Assembly: GCA_003353955.1 (NCBI GenBank)
Contig: PIVJ01000022.1
Coordinates: 1-38,612 of the forward strand
From: Bacteroidota bacterium
GTDB taxonomy: Bacteria; Bacteroidota; Bacteroidia; Bacteroidales; GCA-2711565
Length of the DNA stretch: 38,612 bases
Direction: 5' to 3'
Shown: positions 15,971 through 24,760 of the stretch, in pieces
How the letters are laid out: each line of letters opens with the position of its first letter
Position numbering within the stretch: the stretch's first letter is position 1
Notes under the pieces: model-generated
Databases searched by the model: none
Seen by the model: the letters and a program-made list of their open reading frames with translations, nothing else
What the model was told of the DNA's origin: nothing
Translations under genes and position numbers: made by a program

Positions 15971-16723
15971 TCAGCTTTTGTTAGTAAGTTTTTTTAGGTC
16001 ATCCGGTGTATCAATAGCAGCATTTTCAATCGATGTAAAACTGATTTTGATTTTATACCCATTTTCTATCCATCGAAGTTGTTCTAAGTTTTCAGATATT
16101 TCGAGATCCGTTTTTTTTAATTTTATAAGCTGCATTAACACACTTGTCTGATATCCATAAATGCCAATGTGTTTTAAATAGTTTGATTTTTCGAGCCATT
16201 TATTCTGCTCAACATCCCTTGCAAAAGGAATGGGAGATCGGCTAAAATATATGGCATCTCCGTTTATACCAATGATGACTTTAACGATGTTTGGATTAAA
16301 AAGTTCGACTGATTGTTCAATTTTTTTTACCAGTGTTGCAATCTGTGTTTTGTTGTTTTCCCTGAAGCAATTGATAAGTAACTCAATTTGAGATGGATCA
16401 AGAAATGGTTCATCCCCTTGAATGTTTATCACGATATCAAAATTCTTTCCGGATTTAGAGAGGATTTTAATTACTTCGCCACATCTGTCGGTTCCTGATT
16501 GATGTGCGTTGTCGGTCATAACCACTTCACCCCCAAATTTTTTTACATGATCATAGATGCGCTGGTCATCAGTTGCTACTACTACAGTATCTAATGAGGC
16601 TGATTGTTTAGCATTTTCATATACATGTTGAATCATGCTCTTACCATCAATATCAATTAAGGGTTTACCCGGAAAACGGGTAGATTCATATCGAGCGGGA
16701 ATAATTCCTAGAATATTCATCAA
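15971..16723 (-). CDS. kdsB: 3-deoxy-manno-octulosonate cytidylyltransferase (CMP-KDO synthetase)
   Basis: KdsB activates KDO with CTP for lipopolysaccharide inner-core synthesis in the cytoplasm. The 250-residue product begins with the nucleotide-binding signature IPARYESTRFPGKPL, has VATDDQRIYDHV, the catalytic-site segment INIQGDEPFLDP (about 97-108) and ISENLEQLRWIENG near the end, all in family order. Start ATG at 16723 is followed by a second ATG; either is possible. It follows csaA by only 5 bases, so csaA-kdsB and probably the deoxynucleoside kinase gene form one operon. Confidence 0.95.
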   Translation of the reverse strand: MMNILGIIPARYESTRFPGKPLIDIDGKSMIQHVYENAKQSASLDTVVVATDDQRIYDHVKKFGGEVVMTDNAHQSGTDRCGEVIKILSKSGKNFDIVINIQGDEPFLDPSQIELLINCFRENNKTQIATLVKKIEQSVELFNPNIVKVIIGINGDAIYFSRSPIPFARDVEQNKWLEKSNYLKHIGIYGYQTSVLMQLIKLKKTDLEISENLEQLRWIENGYKIKISFTSIENAAIDTPDDLKKLTNKS

Positions 16724-16728
16724 CTGAG

Positions 16729-17061
16729 TTAATAAAGTTTAACACCTAATGGAACAACTTGTTCAGGCATAATTATAACAGTGTCGCCACTCTTATTGGG
16801 AACACCTAAGGTTAGAACCTCGGATACTGACGGGCCAATTTGCCTGGGTGGAAAGTTCACAACTGCCAATATTGTTTTATTCAGTAAATCTTCTTTGCGA
16901 TAAAGATGGGTTAATTGAGCACTTGACCTTTTGATACCGATCACTGGTCCGAAATCAATTTTTAATTTGTAAGATGGTTTTCTGGCTTCAGGAAAATCTT
17001 TTATTTCAATAATTTTACCGGTCCGTATATCAAGTTTGTTGAAGTCTTCAATTGTTGCCAT
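16729..17061 (-). CDS. csaA: CsaA-type tRNA-binding domain protein
   Basis: The 110-residue protein is one OB-fold tRNA-binding domain: FNKLDIRTGKIIEIKDFPEARKPSYKL at the N-terminus, then AVVNFPPRQIGPSVSEVLTLGVP. CsaA was described as a secretion-related chaperone in Bacillus and binds tRNA-like or peptide ligands as a dimer. Its role in Bacteroidota is undefined. It is 10 bases downstream of the deoxynucleoside kinase gene and 5 bases upstream of kdsB. Confidence 0.9.
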   Translation of the reverse strand: MATIEDFNKLDIRTGKIIEIKDFPEARKPSYKLKIDFGPVIGIKRSSAQLTHLYRKEDLLNKTILAVVNFPPRQIGPSVSEVLTLGVPNKSGDTVIIMPEQVVPLGVKLY

Positions 17062-17071
17062 TGGTTATTAA

Positions 17072-17686
17072 TTAAAACAAACCGTGAATTTCCGCATTTA
17101 TTTTCTCAATGATCATCCCTAGATCTTCGGGTTTCGATTCAAAATCAGTCTCATCTACATCAATGATCAGTAATTTTCCCAGATCATACTTTGAGATCCA
17201 TGATTCATATCGTTCATTTAATAATTTAAGATAATCCAATCGAATAGATTCTTCATAATCACGGCCGCGTTTTTGAATTTGGTTTACCAAATTAGGTATG
17301 CTTGATCTTAAATAAATAAGAATATCCGGAGCTTGAATAAAAGTATTCATCAGTTCAAATAGTGAGCTATAATTTTCAAAATCTCGTGTCGACATCAGGT
17401 TCATTGAATGAAGATTTGGTGCAAAAATGTAAGCATCTTCATAAATTGTTCGATCCTGAATTACTGTTTTACCTCCTTGCCTGATTTGTATAACCTGACG
17501 GAATCTGCTATTTAAGAAATATACCTGCAAATTAAACGACCATCTTTGCATATCTTCATAAAAACTGTTGAGGTAAGGATTTGTATCAGCATCCTCATAG
17601 TGAGCTTTCCAGCCAAAATGTTTAGATAATAATTTGGCCAGAGTTGTTTTTCCAGATCCGATATTTCCGGCAATTGCTATGTGCAT
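17072..17686 (-). CDS. Deoxynucleoside kinase
   Basis: This 204-residue enzyme salvages deoxynucleosides by phosphorylation. It has Walker A GNIGSGKTT (7-15), the WSFNLQVYFLNSRF substrate-pocket segment (about 49-62), the DRS-type motif QDRTIYEDAYIF (about 77-88), and the lid region KRGRDYEESI. It belongs to the deoxyadenosine/deoxyguanosine/cytidine kinase family; exact substrate cannot be told from the sequence. First gene of a likely kinase-csaA-kdsB operon, with the GH3 gene 58 bases upstream on the same strand. Confidence 0.9.
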   Translation of the reverse strand: MHIAIAGNIGSGKTTLAKLLSKHFGWKAHYEDADTNPYLNSFYEDMQRWSFNLQVYFLNSRFRQVIQIRQGGKTVIQDRTIYEDAYIFAPNLHSMNLMSTRDFENYSSLFELMNTFIQAPDILIYLRSSIPNLVNQIQKRGRDYEESIRLDYLKLLNERYESWISKYDLGKLLIIDVDETDFESKPEDLGMIIEKINAEIHGLF

Positions 17687-17744
17687 TCTTCTAATTTTCT
17701 AATTGATGACTAAGATAAAAAAAACAACGAAATGATGAACAAAT

Positions 17745-19262
17745 TTAATTGTTAAGGTCATTTAAAAGTTCATCAATATATTGTCGGTTGTTAGATAAAC
17801 GTGGAACTTTGTTTTGCCCACCCAGCTTGCCTCTTTTTTTCATCCAATTATAAAATGTGCCAACGGGAGCCTGGTGGACAATAGGTTCTCTTAATATCAT
17901 ATTATTAAATCGTTTCGCTTCGTAATCTGAGTTTAACGACTGCAGCGTTTGATCTAAAGTTAATGTGAATTTTTTAATATCTGTAGGTGTCAACTCAAAT
18001 TCAACAACCCATTCATGAGCAGCATTATTGTTATCGTTAAAGTAAATAGGGGCTGCGGTATATTCATTAACGATTGCGTTGCTTCTCAGACAGGCTTCTT
18101 CAATGGCAGTCTCTGCGTTATCAATAATAATTTCTTCTCCAAAGGCATTAATGAAACTTTTGGTACGCCCTGTTATGCGAATCCGATAGGGTGATAAACA
18201 AGTAAATTCTATGGTGTCGCCAATTATGTATCTCCATAAGCCAGCATTGGTACTGATAAGTATTGCGTAATTGGTGTTCAGTTCAACCTGATCTAGTGAA
18301 AGAGGTTTTTTATATTCCTCATCAATTTGATTGATTGGTAAGAATTCATAAAAGATTCCGTAATCAAGCATGAGTAATAACTCATTAGAATCTAAATTGT
18401 CTTGTATTCCGAAAAACCCTTCTGAGGCAGTGTAAGTTTCAACATATTTCATTTTCTCTGAAGGAATAAGTTTCAGGAATTGTTCGCGATAGGGTGTAAA
18501 ATTAACACCTCCATGAAAAAAAACTTCAAGATTGGGCCACACTTCTGAGATAGTATCCTTTTTTGAGATCTCTAAAATTCTTTTTAATAATAATAATGTC
18601 CAGGAAGGCACCCCTAATAAATTGGTCAGGTTATGAGGGATGGATGTTTTCGCCATTTCTTCAATCTTCAATTCCCAATTTTCCATCAATGCAACATTTT
18701 TTTTGGGAACCCTGATAAATTCAGCCCAGAAAGGTAAGTTTTGGATAATAATGGCGGAAAGATCTCCGGTATAATACTCTTCATTGTTAACTTCCATCAT
18801 TCGATGGCTACCGCCCATTGCTAATCCGCGTCCATCAAAGAAGTTCGTATCCGGATTATTATTAAGGTATATGGATAACATATCCTTACCTCCTTTATAA
18901 TGGCAATTTTCAAGCGATTCTTCGCTCACGGGTATAAATTTACTTTTATCGCTGGTAGTACCTGCTGATTGAGCAAACCATTTTATTTCTGAATTCCATA
19001 AAATATTTTGCTCGCCGTTGCGTAAGCGACTTATGTAAGGCTTTAGCGATTCGTAATCATTAACAGGTACTTGCTCGCAGAAATTTTCATAGGTTTGAAT
19101 TGAACCATAACCGTATCTACGGCCCCATTCTGTATCCTTGGCACTATTAACTAATGATTTTAGCCATTCCTGCTGCACCTCATGCGGATATTTTTTAAAA
19201 AGGTCAATTTGATGAATCCTTTTTCTCATTAACCAGGGAAAAACTGAATTTAATAAAGCCAT
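17745..19262 (-). CDS. GH3 family acyl-adenylating (acid-amido synthetase-like) protein
   Basis: The 505-residue product matches the GH3 family known from plants, where members conjugate jasmonate or auxin to amino acids via an adenylate. Recognisable segments are the ATP-loop QSAGTTSDKSKFIPVS (about 92-107), the motif YTASEGFFGIQ (about 278-288), TNAGLWRYIIGDTIEF (about 334-349) and RITGRTKSFINAFGEE (about 357-372). The start MALLNSVFPWLMRKR is usual. GH3 proteins are common in Bacteroidota but their substrate is unknown. There is a -7 box at 19294-19301. Confidence 0.9.
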   Translation of the reverse strand: MALLNSVFPWLMRKRIHQIDLFKKYPHEVQQEWLKSLVNSAKDTEWGRRYGYGSIQTYENFCEQVPVNDYESLKPYISRLRNGEQNILWNSEIKWFAQSAGTTSDKSKFIPVSEESLENCHYKGGKDMLSIYLNNNPDTNFFDGRGLAMGGSHRMMEVNNEEYYTGDLSAIIIQNLPFWAEFIRVPKKNVALMENWELKIEEMAKTSIPHNLTNLLGVPSWTLLLLKRILEISKKDTISEVWPNLEVFFHGGVNFTPYREQFLKLIPSEKMKYVETYTASEGFFGIQDNLDSNELLLMLDYGIFYEFLPINQIDEEYKKPLSLDQVELNTNYAILISTNAGLWRYIIGDTIEFTCLSPYRIRITGRTKSFINAFGEEIIIDNAETAIEEACLRSNAIVNEYTAAPIYFNDNNNAAHEWVVEFELTPTDIKKFTLTLDQTLQSLNSDYEAKRFNNMILREPIVHQAPVGTFYNWMKKRGKLGGQNKVPRLSNNRQYIDELLNDLNN

Positions 19263-19293
19263 AGCGTGAGTGTATCATTAAATAATACGTATT

Positions 19294-19301
19294 CAAATTT
19301 A
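19294..19301 (-). promoter_or_regulatory. -7 box of the GH3 gene
   Basis: CAAATTTA on the plus strand reads TAAATTTG on the minus strand (TAnnTTTG), 32 bases before the ATG at 19262. No good -33 element was seen. Confidence 0.35.
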
Positions 19302-19382
19302 GTAAAATTGGGTTTGAGTTTACTATAAATTCGGGAAAAAATCTAATATTAAATCTGAAGCACAACATTTATTTACATTTTG

Positions 19383-19390
19383 TAGCTTTG
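19383..19390 (+). promoter_or_regulatory. -7 box of ispE
   Basis: TAGCTTTG matches TAnnTTTG and lies 21 bases before the ispE ATG at 19412. No clear -33 TTG at the expected spacing. Confidence 0.4.
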
Positions 19391-19411
19391 TAGAACTTAC
19401 AATCTAAAGCC

Positions 19412-20224
19412 ATGATTACATACCCAAATGCTAAAATAAACCTAGGTTTAAATATCATAGAAAAACGAACGGACGGATTTCACAATATTGAAACCGTTTT
19501 TTATCCGATAGATTTATGCGATATTTTAGAGGTGGTTGAATCGAAAAGTACTATTAAATTTGACACATCAGGCTTGCCGATTAATGGAATAATTGAAAAT
19601 AACTTATGCCTCAAGGCATATCATTTGTTAAAAGATAAGTTTGGTTTACCATCGATAAAAATTCATCTTCATAAGGTAATACCAATGGGTGCCGGATTAG
19701 GAGGTGGCTCTTCTGATGCTGCCTTTATGCTAAAGATGCTCAATGCACAATTTGAACTTAAACTAGCTAATTCGGAGCTTGCTGAGTTTGCCAGGCAATT
19801 GGGTGCTGATTGTGCATTCTTTTTATATAACAAACCATTATTGGCACAACAAAGAGGTGATCAATTTAATGATATCAAACTGGATTTATCAGGATATTAT
19901 TTACTTATCATCACACCGGATTTATGTATGAATACATCCTTAGCCTACTCAGGAGTAACTCCAGCTAATCCTACATATTCCATTCGTGATGTAATCAAGC
20001 GGCCTCTTAAGAGTTGGAAAGAAATACTGACCAACGATTTTGAGAAATCAGTTTTTCAAAAATTTCCTGAGATCGGTCGAGTAAAAGAAAAATTATACCA
20101 AATGGGAGCGGTATATGCATCTATGAGCGGAAGTGGTTCCTCAGTTTTTGGAATCTTCGAACACAAAATATCATCTGACTTATTCAAGGGGAAATATTAT
20201 CAGTGGCAAAAGAAAATTCAATAA
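19412..20224 (+). CDS. ispE: 4-diphosphocytidyl-2-C-methyl-D-erythritol kinase
   Basis: IspE phosphorylates CDP-methylerythritol in the MEP pathway of isoprenoid synthesis. The 270-residue GHMP kinase starts with the substrate-binding YPNAKINLGLNI and carries the GHMP ATP-loop IPMGAGLGGGSSDAA (90-104), QLGADCAFFL (about 129-138) and the C-terminal GSGSSVFGIF. Its presence shows the organism uses the non-mevalonate route. It is divergent from the GH3 gene and convergent with the LptF/G permease gene. Confidence 0.95.
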   Translation: MITYPNAKINLGLNIIEKRTDGFHNIETVFYPIDLCDILEVVESKSTIKFDTSGLPINGIIENNLCLKAYHLLKDKFGLPSIKIHLHKVIPMGAGLGGGSSDAAFMLKMLNAQFELKLANSELAEFARQLGADCAFFLYNKPLLAQQRGDQFNDIKLDLSGYYLLIITPDLCMNTSLAYSGVTPANPTYSIRDVIKRPLKSWKEILTNDFEKSVFQKFPEIGRVKEKLYQMGAVYASMSGSGSSVFGIFEHKISSDLFKGKYYQWQKKIQ

Positions 20225-20446
20225 TTCCAACTATTTCTAAACATCGCGTCATTATAACTAAAAGGATTGAAGATTGAAAGGTGCCATTTCTGACATTCAC
20301 CATGATTTAATAAACAAATGCCGGAGCTTCAGAAAATAATTCGTAAAGTATATGATGGAGAATGAAAGTGAAATAAGAGCGTTTAAATAAAGTCCGTTTC
20401 TTGTAGGGTTGCCAGGTGTTTAAAGATTTTTTTACTATTCGATATC

Positions 20447-21523
20447 TTACTTTGGAGCTGACTTTATAAGTATTATTCCAATAATGCTAAAAATCAGATT
20501 TGGAATCCATGCAGCATATAAAGGAGAGAGATTACCGGCAGTAGCAAATACCGTTGATATCTGCATAAATAAAATAAAAGAAAACGCTAAACCTAAACCC
20601 AATCCTAAGTGCATCCCTATTCCACCTCTTATTTTCCGGCTAGATAATGCAACACCAATTATGGTCATCACTAAGGTTGCAAATGGAGATGCAAATCGCT
20701 TACCTTTCTCAACCTCATAATACTTTACGTTTTCAGAACCCTTTAAGCGCTCAGATATGATTTTCTCATTAAGTTCCCAATAGTTCATTATTTCATAATC
20801 TTCTTTCTGTAAATAAAGATCTGTTGGTAATAATGCGATGCTGGTGTCAATTCTTTCTCCTTTACTAAAGTATTCGTTTGTCCCATCAATTTCTCTGACA
20901 AAATAATCATCCAATTGCCATAGATTTTTTGCAGTATCCCATGTTATTTTCTCAGCACTAAGTTTATATATTAACTTATTATCTTTAAATTTTTCAAGGG
21001 CAAACTTATAACCCACTTTTAGTCGAATACTAAAATTTTTAACATAAACAAATTCTCCGGGGCTAATTTGTAAATGAATGTTTTGATCCTTTAGCTTCGT
21101 AAGCTCCTCCATATACTCATTCTTAAACTCTCGTCTGTTTTCGTTTGCTCGCGGAATTAAAAAGTTTGAAAGGTAAAAGGAAAGTATCGCTAAAAATATA
21201 GCTGAAATTAAATACGGCCGCAATAAACGATTAAAGCTAATGCCACTATTTAAAAAAGCTATTATTTCAGTATTTGAAGCTAGCTTGGATGTGAAAAAGA
21301 CAACAGTAATGAAGGTAATTAGATAAATAAAAAGATTAATAAAATAAGGGACAAAGTTTAAATAATAGCCGAATAAAATCTTGTTGAACGGTGCGTTATT
21401 TTTTAAAAACTCATCAATACTTTCACTGAAATCGAAAATAATAACAATAATAACAAGCAAACTTATTGCATAAAAAAAGGTGCCCAGAAATTTTTTAATT
21501 ATGTAATAATCTATTATTTTCAT
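20447..21523 (-). CDS. LptF/LptG family LPS-transport permease (YjgP/YjgQ)
   Basis: The 358-residue membrane protein has the LptF/G arrangement: three N-terminal helices (about 12-32, 50-75, 98-120), a periplasmic beta-jellyroll domain (about 130-265) and three C-terminal helices (about 272-355). The pair of LptF and LptG with LptB extracts LPS from the inner membrane. Whether this is F or G cannot be decided, and no lptB lies in this window. It is 79 bases downstream of tgt on the same strand but has its own -7 box at 21575-21582. Confidence 0.88.
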   Translation of the reverse strand: MKIIDYYIIKKFLGTFFYAISLLVIIVIIFDFSESIDEFLKNNAPFNKILFGYYLNFVPYFINLFIYLITFITVVFFTSKLASNTEIIAFLNSGISFNRLLRPYLISAIFLAILSFYLSNFLIPRANENRREFKNEYMEELTKLKDQNIHLQISPGEFVYVKNFSIRLKVGYKFALEKFKDNKLIYKLSAEKITWDTAKNLWQLDDYFVREIDGTNEYFSKGERIDTSIALLPTDLYLQKEDYEIMNYWELNEKIISERLKGSENVKYYEVEKGKRFASPFATLVMTIIGVALSSRKIRGGIGMHLGLGLGLAFSFILFMQISTVFATAGNLSPLYAAWIPNLIFSIIGIILIKSAPK

Positions 21524-21574
21524 TAATGTTCCGCTGTCAAAAATTTTTATTAAAAATTATTTTCTATCGTTAGG

Positions 21575-21582
21575 CAAAGATA
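21575..21582 (-). promoter_or_regulatory. -7 box of the LptF/G permease gene
   Basis: CAAAGATA on the plus strand reads TATCTTTG on the minus strand, the same octamer as in the tracrRNA promoter. It lies between tgt and the permease start (21523). Confidence 0.4.
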
Positions 21583-21602
21583 TAAAAAGAAGGTAATTGG
21601 CA

Positions 21603-22733
21603 TTAAATTCTTATTGACAACTCCTTTACAATTTTATTCTTCCAATTGATAAAATCTCCTTTAAAGATATGAATACGTGCCTCTCTAACTAGCCATAGGT
21701 AAAAACTTAAATTATGCAAACTCGTAATCATACCTCCTAATATCTCGTTAGCTGCAAATAAATGCCTTACGTAAGCTTTTGAATATTGATGGTCAACAAA
21801 TGAAGTTCCTTTTTCATCCAATTTACTGAAGTCTTTTTTCCATTTTTCATTCTTAATATTAATAACACCTTCCGAAGTGTAAATGATTCCGTGACGGGCA
21901 TTGCGTGTTGGCATAACACAGTCAAACATATCTATCCCCAAGGCAATACTTTCGAGTATGTTTTCCGGAGTGCCAACACCCATTAAATATCGAGGTTTAT
22001 CGTTTGGCAATATTTCACATACTGCCGCTGTCATTTCGTACATCATTTCATGTGGTTCACCTACTGAAAGACCGCCGATTGCATTACCAACTGCCTCCTG
22101 TTTTGCAATGAATTCTGCAGATTGCACCCTCAAATCTTTGTAAACACTTCCTTGAACGATGGGAAATAGCATCTGATTGTATCCATATTTTGGGGTGGTT
22201 TGTTTAAATCTATTCATGCAGCGAATCAACCAGTCATGCGTAATTAGTAGTGAATTTTTGGCATAATCATAATCGCAAGGATAAGGGGTGCACTCGTCAA
22301 AAGCCATAATAATATCAGCACCAATCTTGCGTTGAATGTCCATCACATTTTCCGGTGTGAATTGATGTTTTGAGCCATCAATATGTGATTGAAAAATAAC
22401 GCCTTCTTCTGTCAGCTTTCTTGTGTTCGCCAGCGAATAAACTTGATACCCACCACTATCAGTTAAAATGGGTCCGTTCCAACCATTAAATTTATGCAAG
22501 CCACCTGCCTGTTCAATAATATCTAAACCGGGACGTAAATATAAATGGTAAGTATTTCCAAGTATAATTTGGGCCTTTGTATCAGAAGCCAGGTCGGGAA
22601 TTTGAACAACCTTAACAGCACCGGCTGTTCCAACCGGCATAAATATAGGCGTTTCGATATTGCCATGATCGGTTGCTAGTACTCCTGCACGTGCCTTAGA
22701 ATTTTTATCACTGGATATTAATGTAAATACCAT
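21603..22733 (-). CDS. tgt: tRNA-guanine transglycosylase
   Basis: Tgt exchanges G34 for preQ1 in tRNAs with GUN anticodons, leading to queuosine. The 376-residue product has the general-acid Asp92 (ILTDSGGYQV), the nucleophile Asp271 in MFDCVMPTRNARHG, and GGLSVGEP for base recognition. The C-terminal zinc site is degenerate: bacterial enzymes have CxCxxC before the YSRAYLHHL-like segment, while here the same positions are Gly309, Ser311 and Asp314 (GTSFVDHQYSKAY). The distal His (SLHN, 340) remains. I recall the same change in other Bacteroidota Tgt, so it is likely a lineage trait, not decay. Confidence 0.94.
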   Translation of the reverse strand: MVFTLISSDKNSKARAGVLATDHGNIETPIFMPVGTAGAVKVVQIPDLASDTKAQIILGNTYHLYLRPGLDIIEQAGGLHKFNGWNGPILTDSGGYQVYSLANTRKLTEEGVIFQSHIDGSKHQFTPENVMDIQRKIGADIIMAFDECTPYPCDYDYAKNSLLITHDWLIRCMNRFKQTTPKYGYNQMLFPIVQGSVYKDLRVQSAEFIAKQEAVGNAIGGLSVGEPHEMMYEMTAAVCEILPNDKPRYLMGVGTPENILESIALGIDMFDCVMPTRNARHGIIYTSEGVINIKNEKWKKDFSKLDEKGTSFVDHQYSKAYVRHLFAANEILGGMITSLHNLSFYLWLVREARIHIFKGDFINWKNKIVKELSIRI

Positions 22734-22898
22734 CTGTTTTAATTTGATAATTCTCTAAATATTAGATGTATATGTCCAGTCAATTTGTATTGGTCTTCCT
22801 CAATGTCAAAAAATATGAGTGCTCATGTGTATAAAAAGTTGCTCTAAGTTAGATGTAATTCATGAAGATTGAATATTTTTAACTTTTATTATAGAATA

Positions 22899-24029
22899 AT
22901 GGAACTTCCGGTACCCGAACTATCACTTTTGTTTATATTATTTTCATTATATGCATTGGTCTTTATTGATCAAATGATTTATTATTGGTTTGTATTTGGC
23001 AGACTGGCTTTTTATAAATCAAATAAAAGAGCTAAAAAAGCAGTTCCTGTATCCATCGTTTTTTGTGCTAAAGATGAATACAATAATTTACGGAAGAATC
23101 TGCCGTTAATTCTTGAACAGGAATACCCCGATTTTGAAGTTGTGGTTGTAAATGATGCTTCAACTGATGAAACCAAAGATTTACTTCAGGGTTTTGAACG
23201 AGAATATCCGAATTTAAGTATTGTTGATATTGCTAAAAACTTAAATTTTTTCTCGGGTAAGAAATTCGCACTTTCATTGGGCATCAAATCAGCAAAACAT
23301 GAATGGCTTTTATTAACGGATGCAGATTGTAAACCCATTTCTAACCAGTGGTTAAAAAATATGGCATTGGCGTTTACCACCAAAACAGATATCGTTTTAG
23401 GCTATGCCCCGTTTAAAGCTACAAAAGGGGTTTTAAACACACTGATACGCTTCGATAATTTGTATTATTCCATTCAATATTTATCATATGCTTTACTTGG
23501 AAAACCATTTACCGGAGTAGGTAGAAATTTAGCCTATAGAAAATCTTTATTTTATAAATCTCAAGGATTTATCTCACATTATAAGCTTGTTTCCGGCGAT
23601 GATGGTTTGTTTATAAACAGCGCTGCCACAAAAAAGAATACCAACATTGAAATAGGACATGATAGCTACACCCTGTCAGATTCAAAAAGTAATTTAAGGT
23701 CATGGATTCTTAAGAAACGCAGGCAATCTGTAGCAGCCCGATACTATAAATGGAATACTAAGTTTTTATTGAGAAGAGATAAGCTTAGTCAATTATTATT
23801 TTATGGACTTCTTACGTTTCTATTGTTGTCAAACTATAATATTATAATAGTAATTTCGTTGTTTGGATTAAGATTCTTATCGCAATTATTCATTATCAAA
23901 AAATGCATGATTAACTTAAATGAGCGAGGACTGTTATTAATTTCGCCATTACTGGAGATACTATTAATATTAATTCGGATAATTCTCCTGTTTACTAATT
24001 TGTTCACCAAAAAAAATAAATGGAAGTAA
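22899..24029 (+). CDS. Family 2 glycosyltransferase, membrane-bound
   Basis: This is a membrane glycosyltransferase of 376 residues. The N-terminal helix (about 5-35) is followed by a GT-A domain: VSIVFCAKDEYNNL (about 48), VVVNDASTDET (about 80), DxD-type metal site LLTDADCKP (about 140), SGDDGLF (about 230) and KKRRQSVAARYYK (about 270). Two or three helices close the protein. The layout is that of processive or lipid-linked sugar transferases; donor and acceptor are unknown. I chose ATG 22899 over an in-frame TTG at 22869, because the protein then begins MELPVPELSLLF directly before the first helix. It overlaps the sigma factor gene by 10 bases. Confidence 0.87.
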   Translation: MELPVPELSLLFILFSLYALVFIDQMIYYWFVFGRLAFYKSNKRAKKAVPVSIVFCAKDEYNNLRKNLPLILEQEYPDFEVVVVNDASTDETKDLLQGFEREYPNLSIVDIAKNLNFFSGKKFALSLGIKSAKHEWLLLTDADCKPISNQWLKNMALAFTTKTDIVLGYAPFKATKGVLNTLIRFDNLYYSIQYLSYALLGKPFTGVGRNLAYRKSLFYKSQGFISHYKLVSGDDGLFINSAATKKNTNIEIGHDSYTLSDSKSNLRSWILKKRRQSVAARYYKWNTKFLLRRDKLSQLLFYGLLTFLLLSNYNIIIVISLFGLRFLSQLFIIKKCMINLNERGLLLISPLLEILLILIRIILLFTNLFTKKNKWK

Positions 24030-24628
24030 GTTCCCATTTAACGGAGAAAGGGCTAAGAGATTATAAACTGGTTCAGTTGGCGGTGAACACTGGCGATCAA
24101 AAAGCGTTTACTGAGTTGATGAATAACTATCGGGATTCGTTATACTTTATGCTTTTAAAGATGACGAATAACCCACATGATGCAGATGATCTCACTATTG
24201 AGGCCTTTGGTAAAGCATTTATGAAACTAGAGCAATACACACCAGATTACGCATTTAGCACCTGGTTGTTTAGGATTGCCTCAAATAATTGTATTGACTT
24301 TATCCGAAAAAGGAAAAAACATACTTTCTCGATGAATGTAAAAGGTGATAGTGAGAACAGCAGTGAATTGGCCGATTATCTGCCTTCCCTAACCCTTGAT
24401 CCTGAAGAAAGAATAATTAAAAAGCAAAAAATTGAGATGATGCGCGAGATTGTCGAAAAATTAAAACCACACTATCGCACATTAATAGAGCTGAGGTATT
24501 TCAAGGAATATTCTTACGATGAAATATCAAAAGAATTAGATTTACCCTTGGGTACAGTGAAAGCGCAATTATTCAGAGCACGAGAATTTCTGCATAATAT
24601 TTTAAAGAATCGCCCCGAAAAATTTTAA
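24020..24628 (+). CDS. ECF-type RNA polymerase sigma factor
   Basis: The 202-residue product has sigma region 2 (about 30-97, with PHDADDLTIEAFGKAF and FSTWLFRIASNNCIDFIRKR) and region 4 (about 140-195, with HYRTLIELRYFKEYSYDEIS and GTVKAQLFRARE). No anti-sigma gene is adjacent. The 10-base overlap with the glycosyltransferase suggests co-expression, as is common for this gene pair in Bacteroidota, which would link the factor to envelope functions by inference only. Confidence 0.92.
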   Translation: MEVSSHLTEKGLRDYKLVQLAVNTGDQKAFTELMNNYRDSLYFMLLKMTNNPHDADDLTIEAFGKAFMKLEQYTPDYAFSTWLFRIASNNCIDFIRKRKKHTFSMNVKGDSENSSELADYLPSLTLDPEERIIKKQKIEMMREIVEKLKPHYRTLIELRYFKEYSYDEISKELDLPLGTVKAQLFRAREFLHNILKNRPEKF

Positions 24629-24725
24629 TTTACAAGCCTCAACACACTATTTGACACACTTCAGTTTAGAAATTATTTCTTCAAAACATTTTATTAAATC
24701 TTATTTTTAATCATATCGATTGTCG

Positions 24726-24733
24726 TAATTTTG
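24726..24733 (+). promoter_or_regulatory. -7 box of hutU
   Basis: TAATTTTG matches TAnnTTTG and lies 27 bases before the hutU ATG at 24761. The -33 position is T-rich but has no exact TTG. Confidence 0.4.
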
Positions 24734-24760
24734 GTTTCTGAATTTGTAAAAACTTAAAAA

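Noticed and set aside
22869-22898. TTG start for the glycosyltransferase
   Set aside because: The extra ten residues are not typical of the family, and the ATG at 22899 sits directly before the first transmembrane helix.
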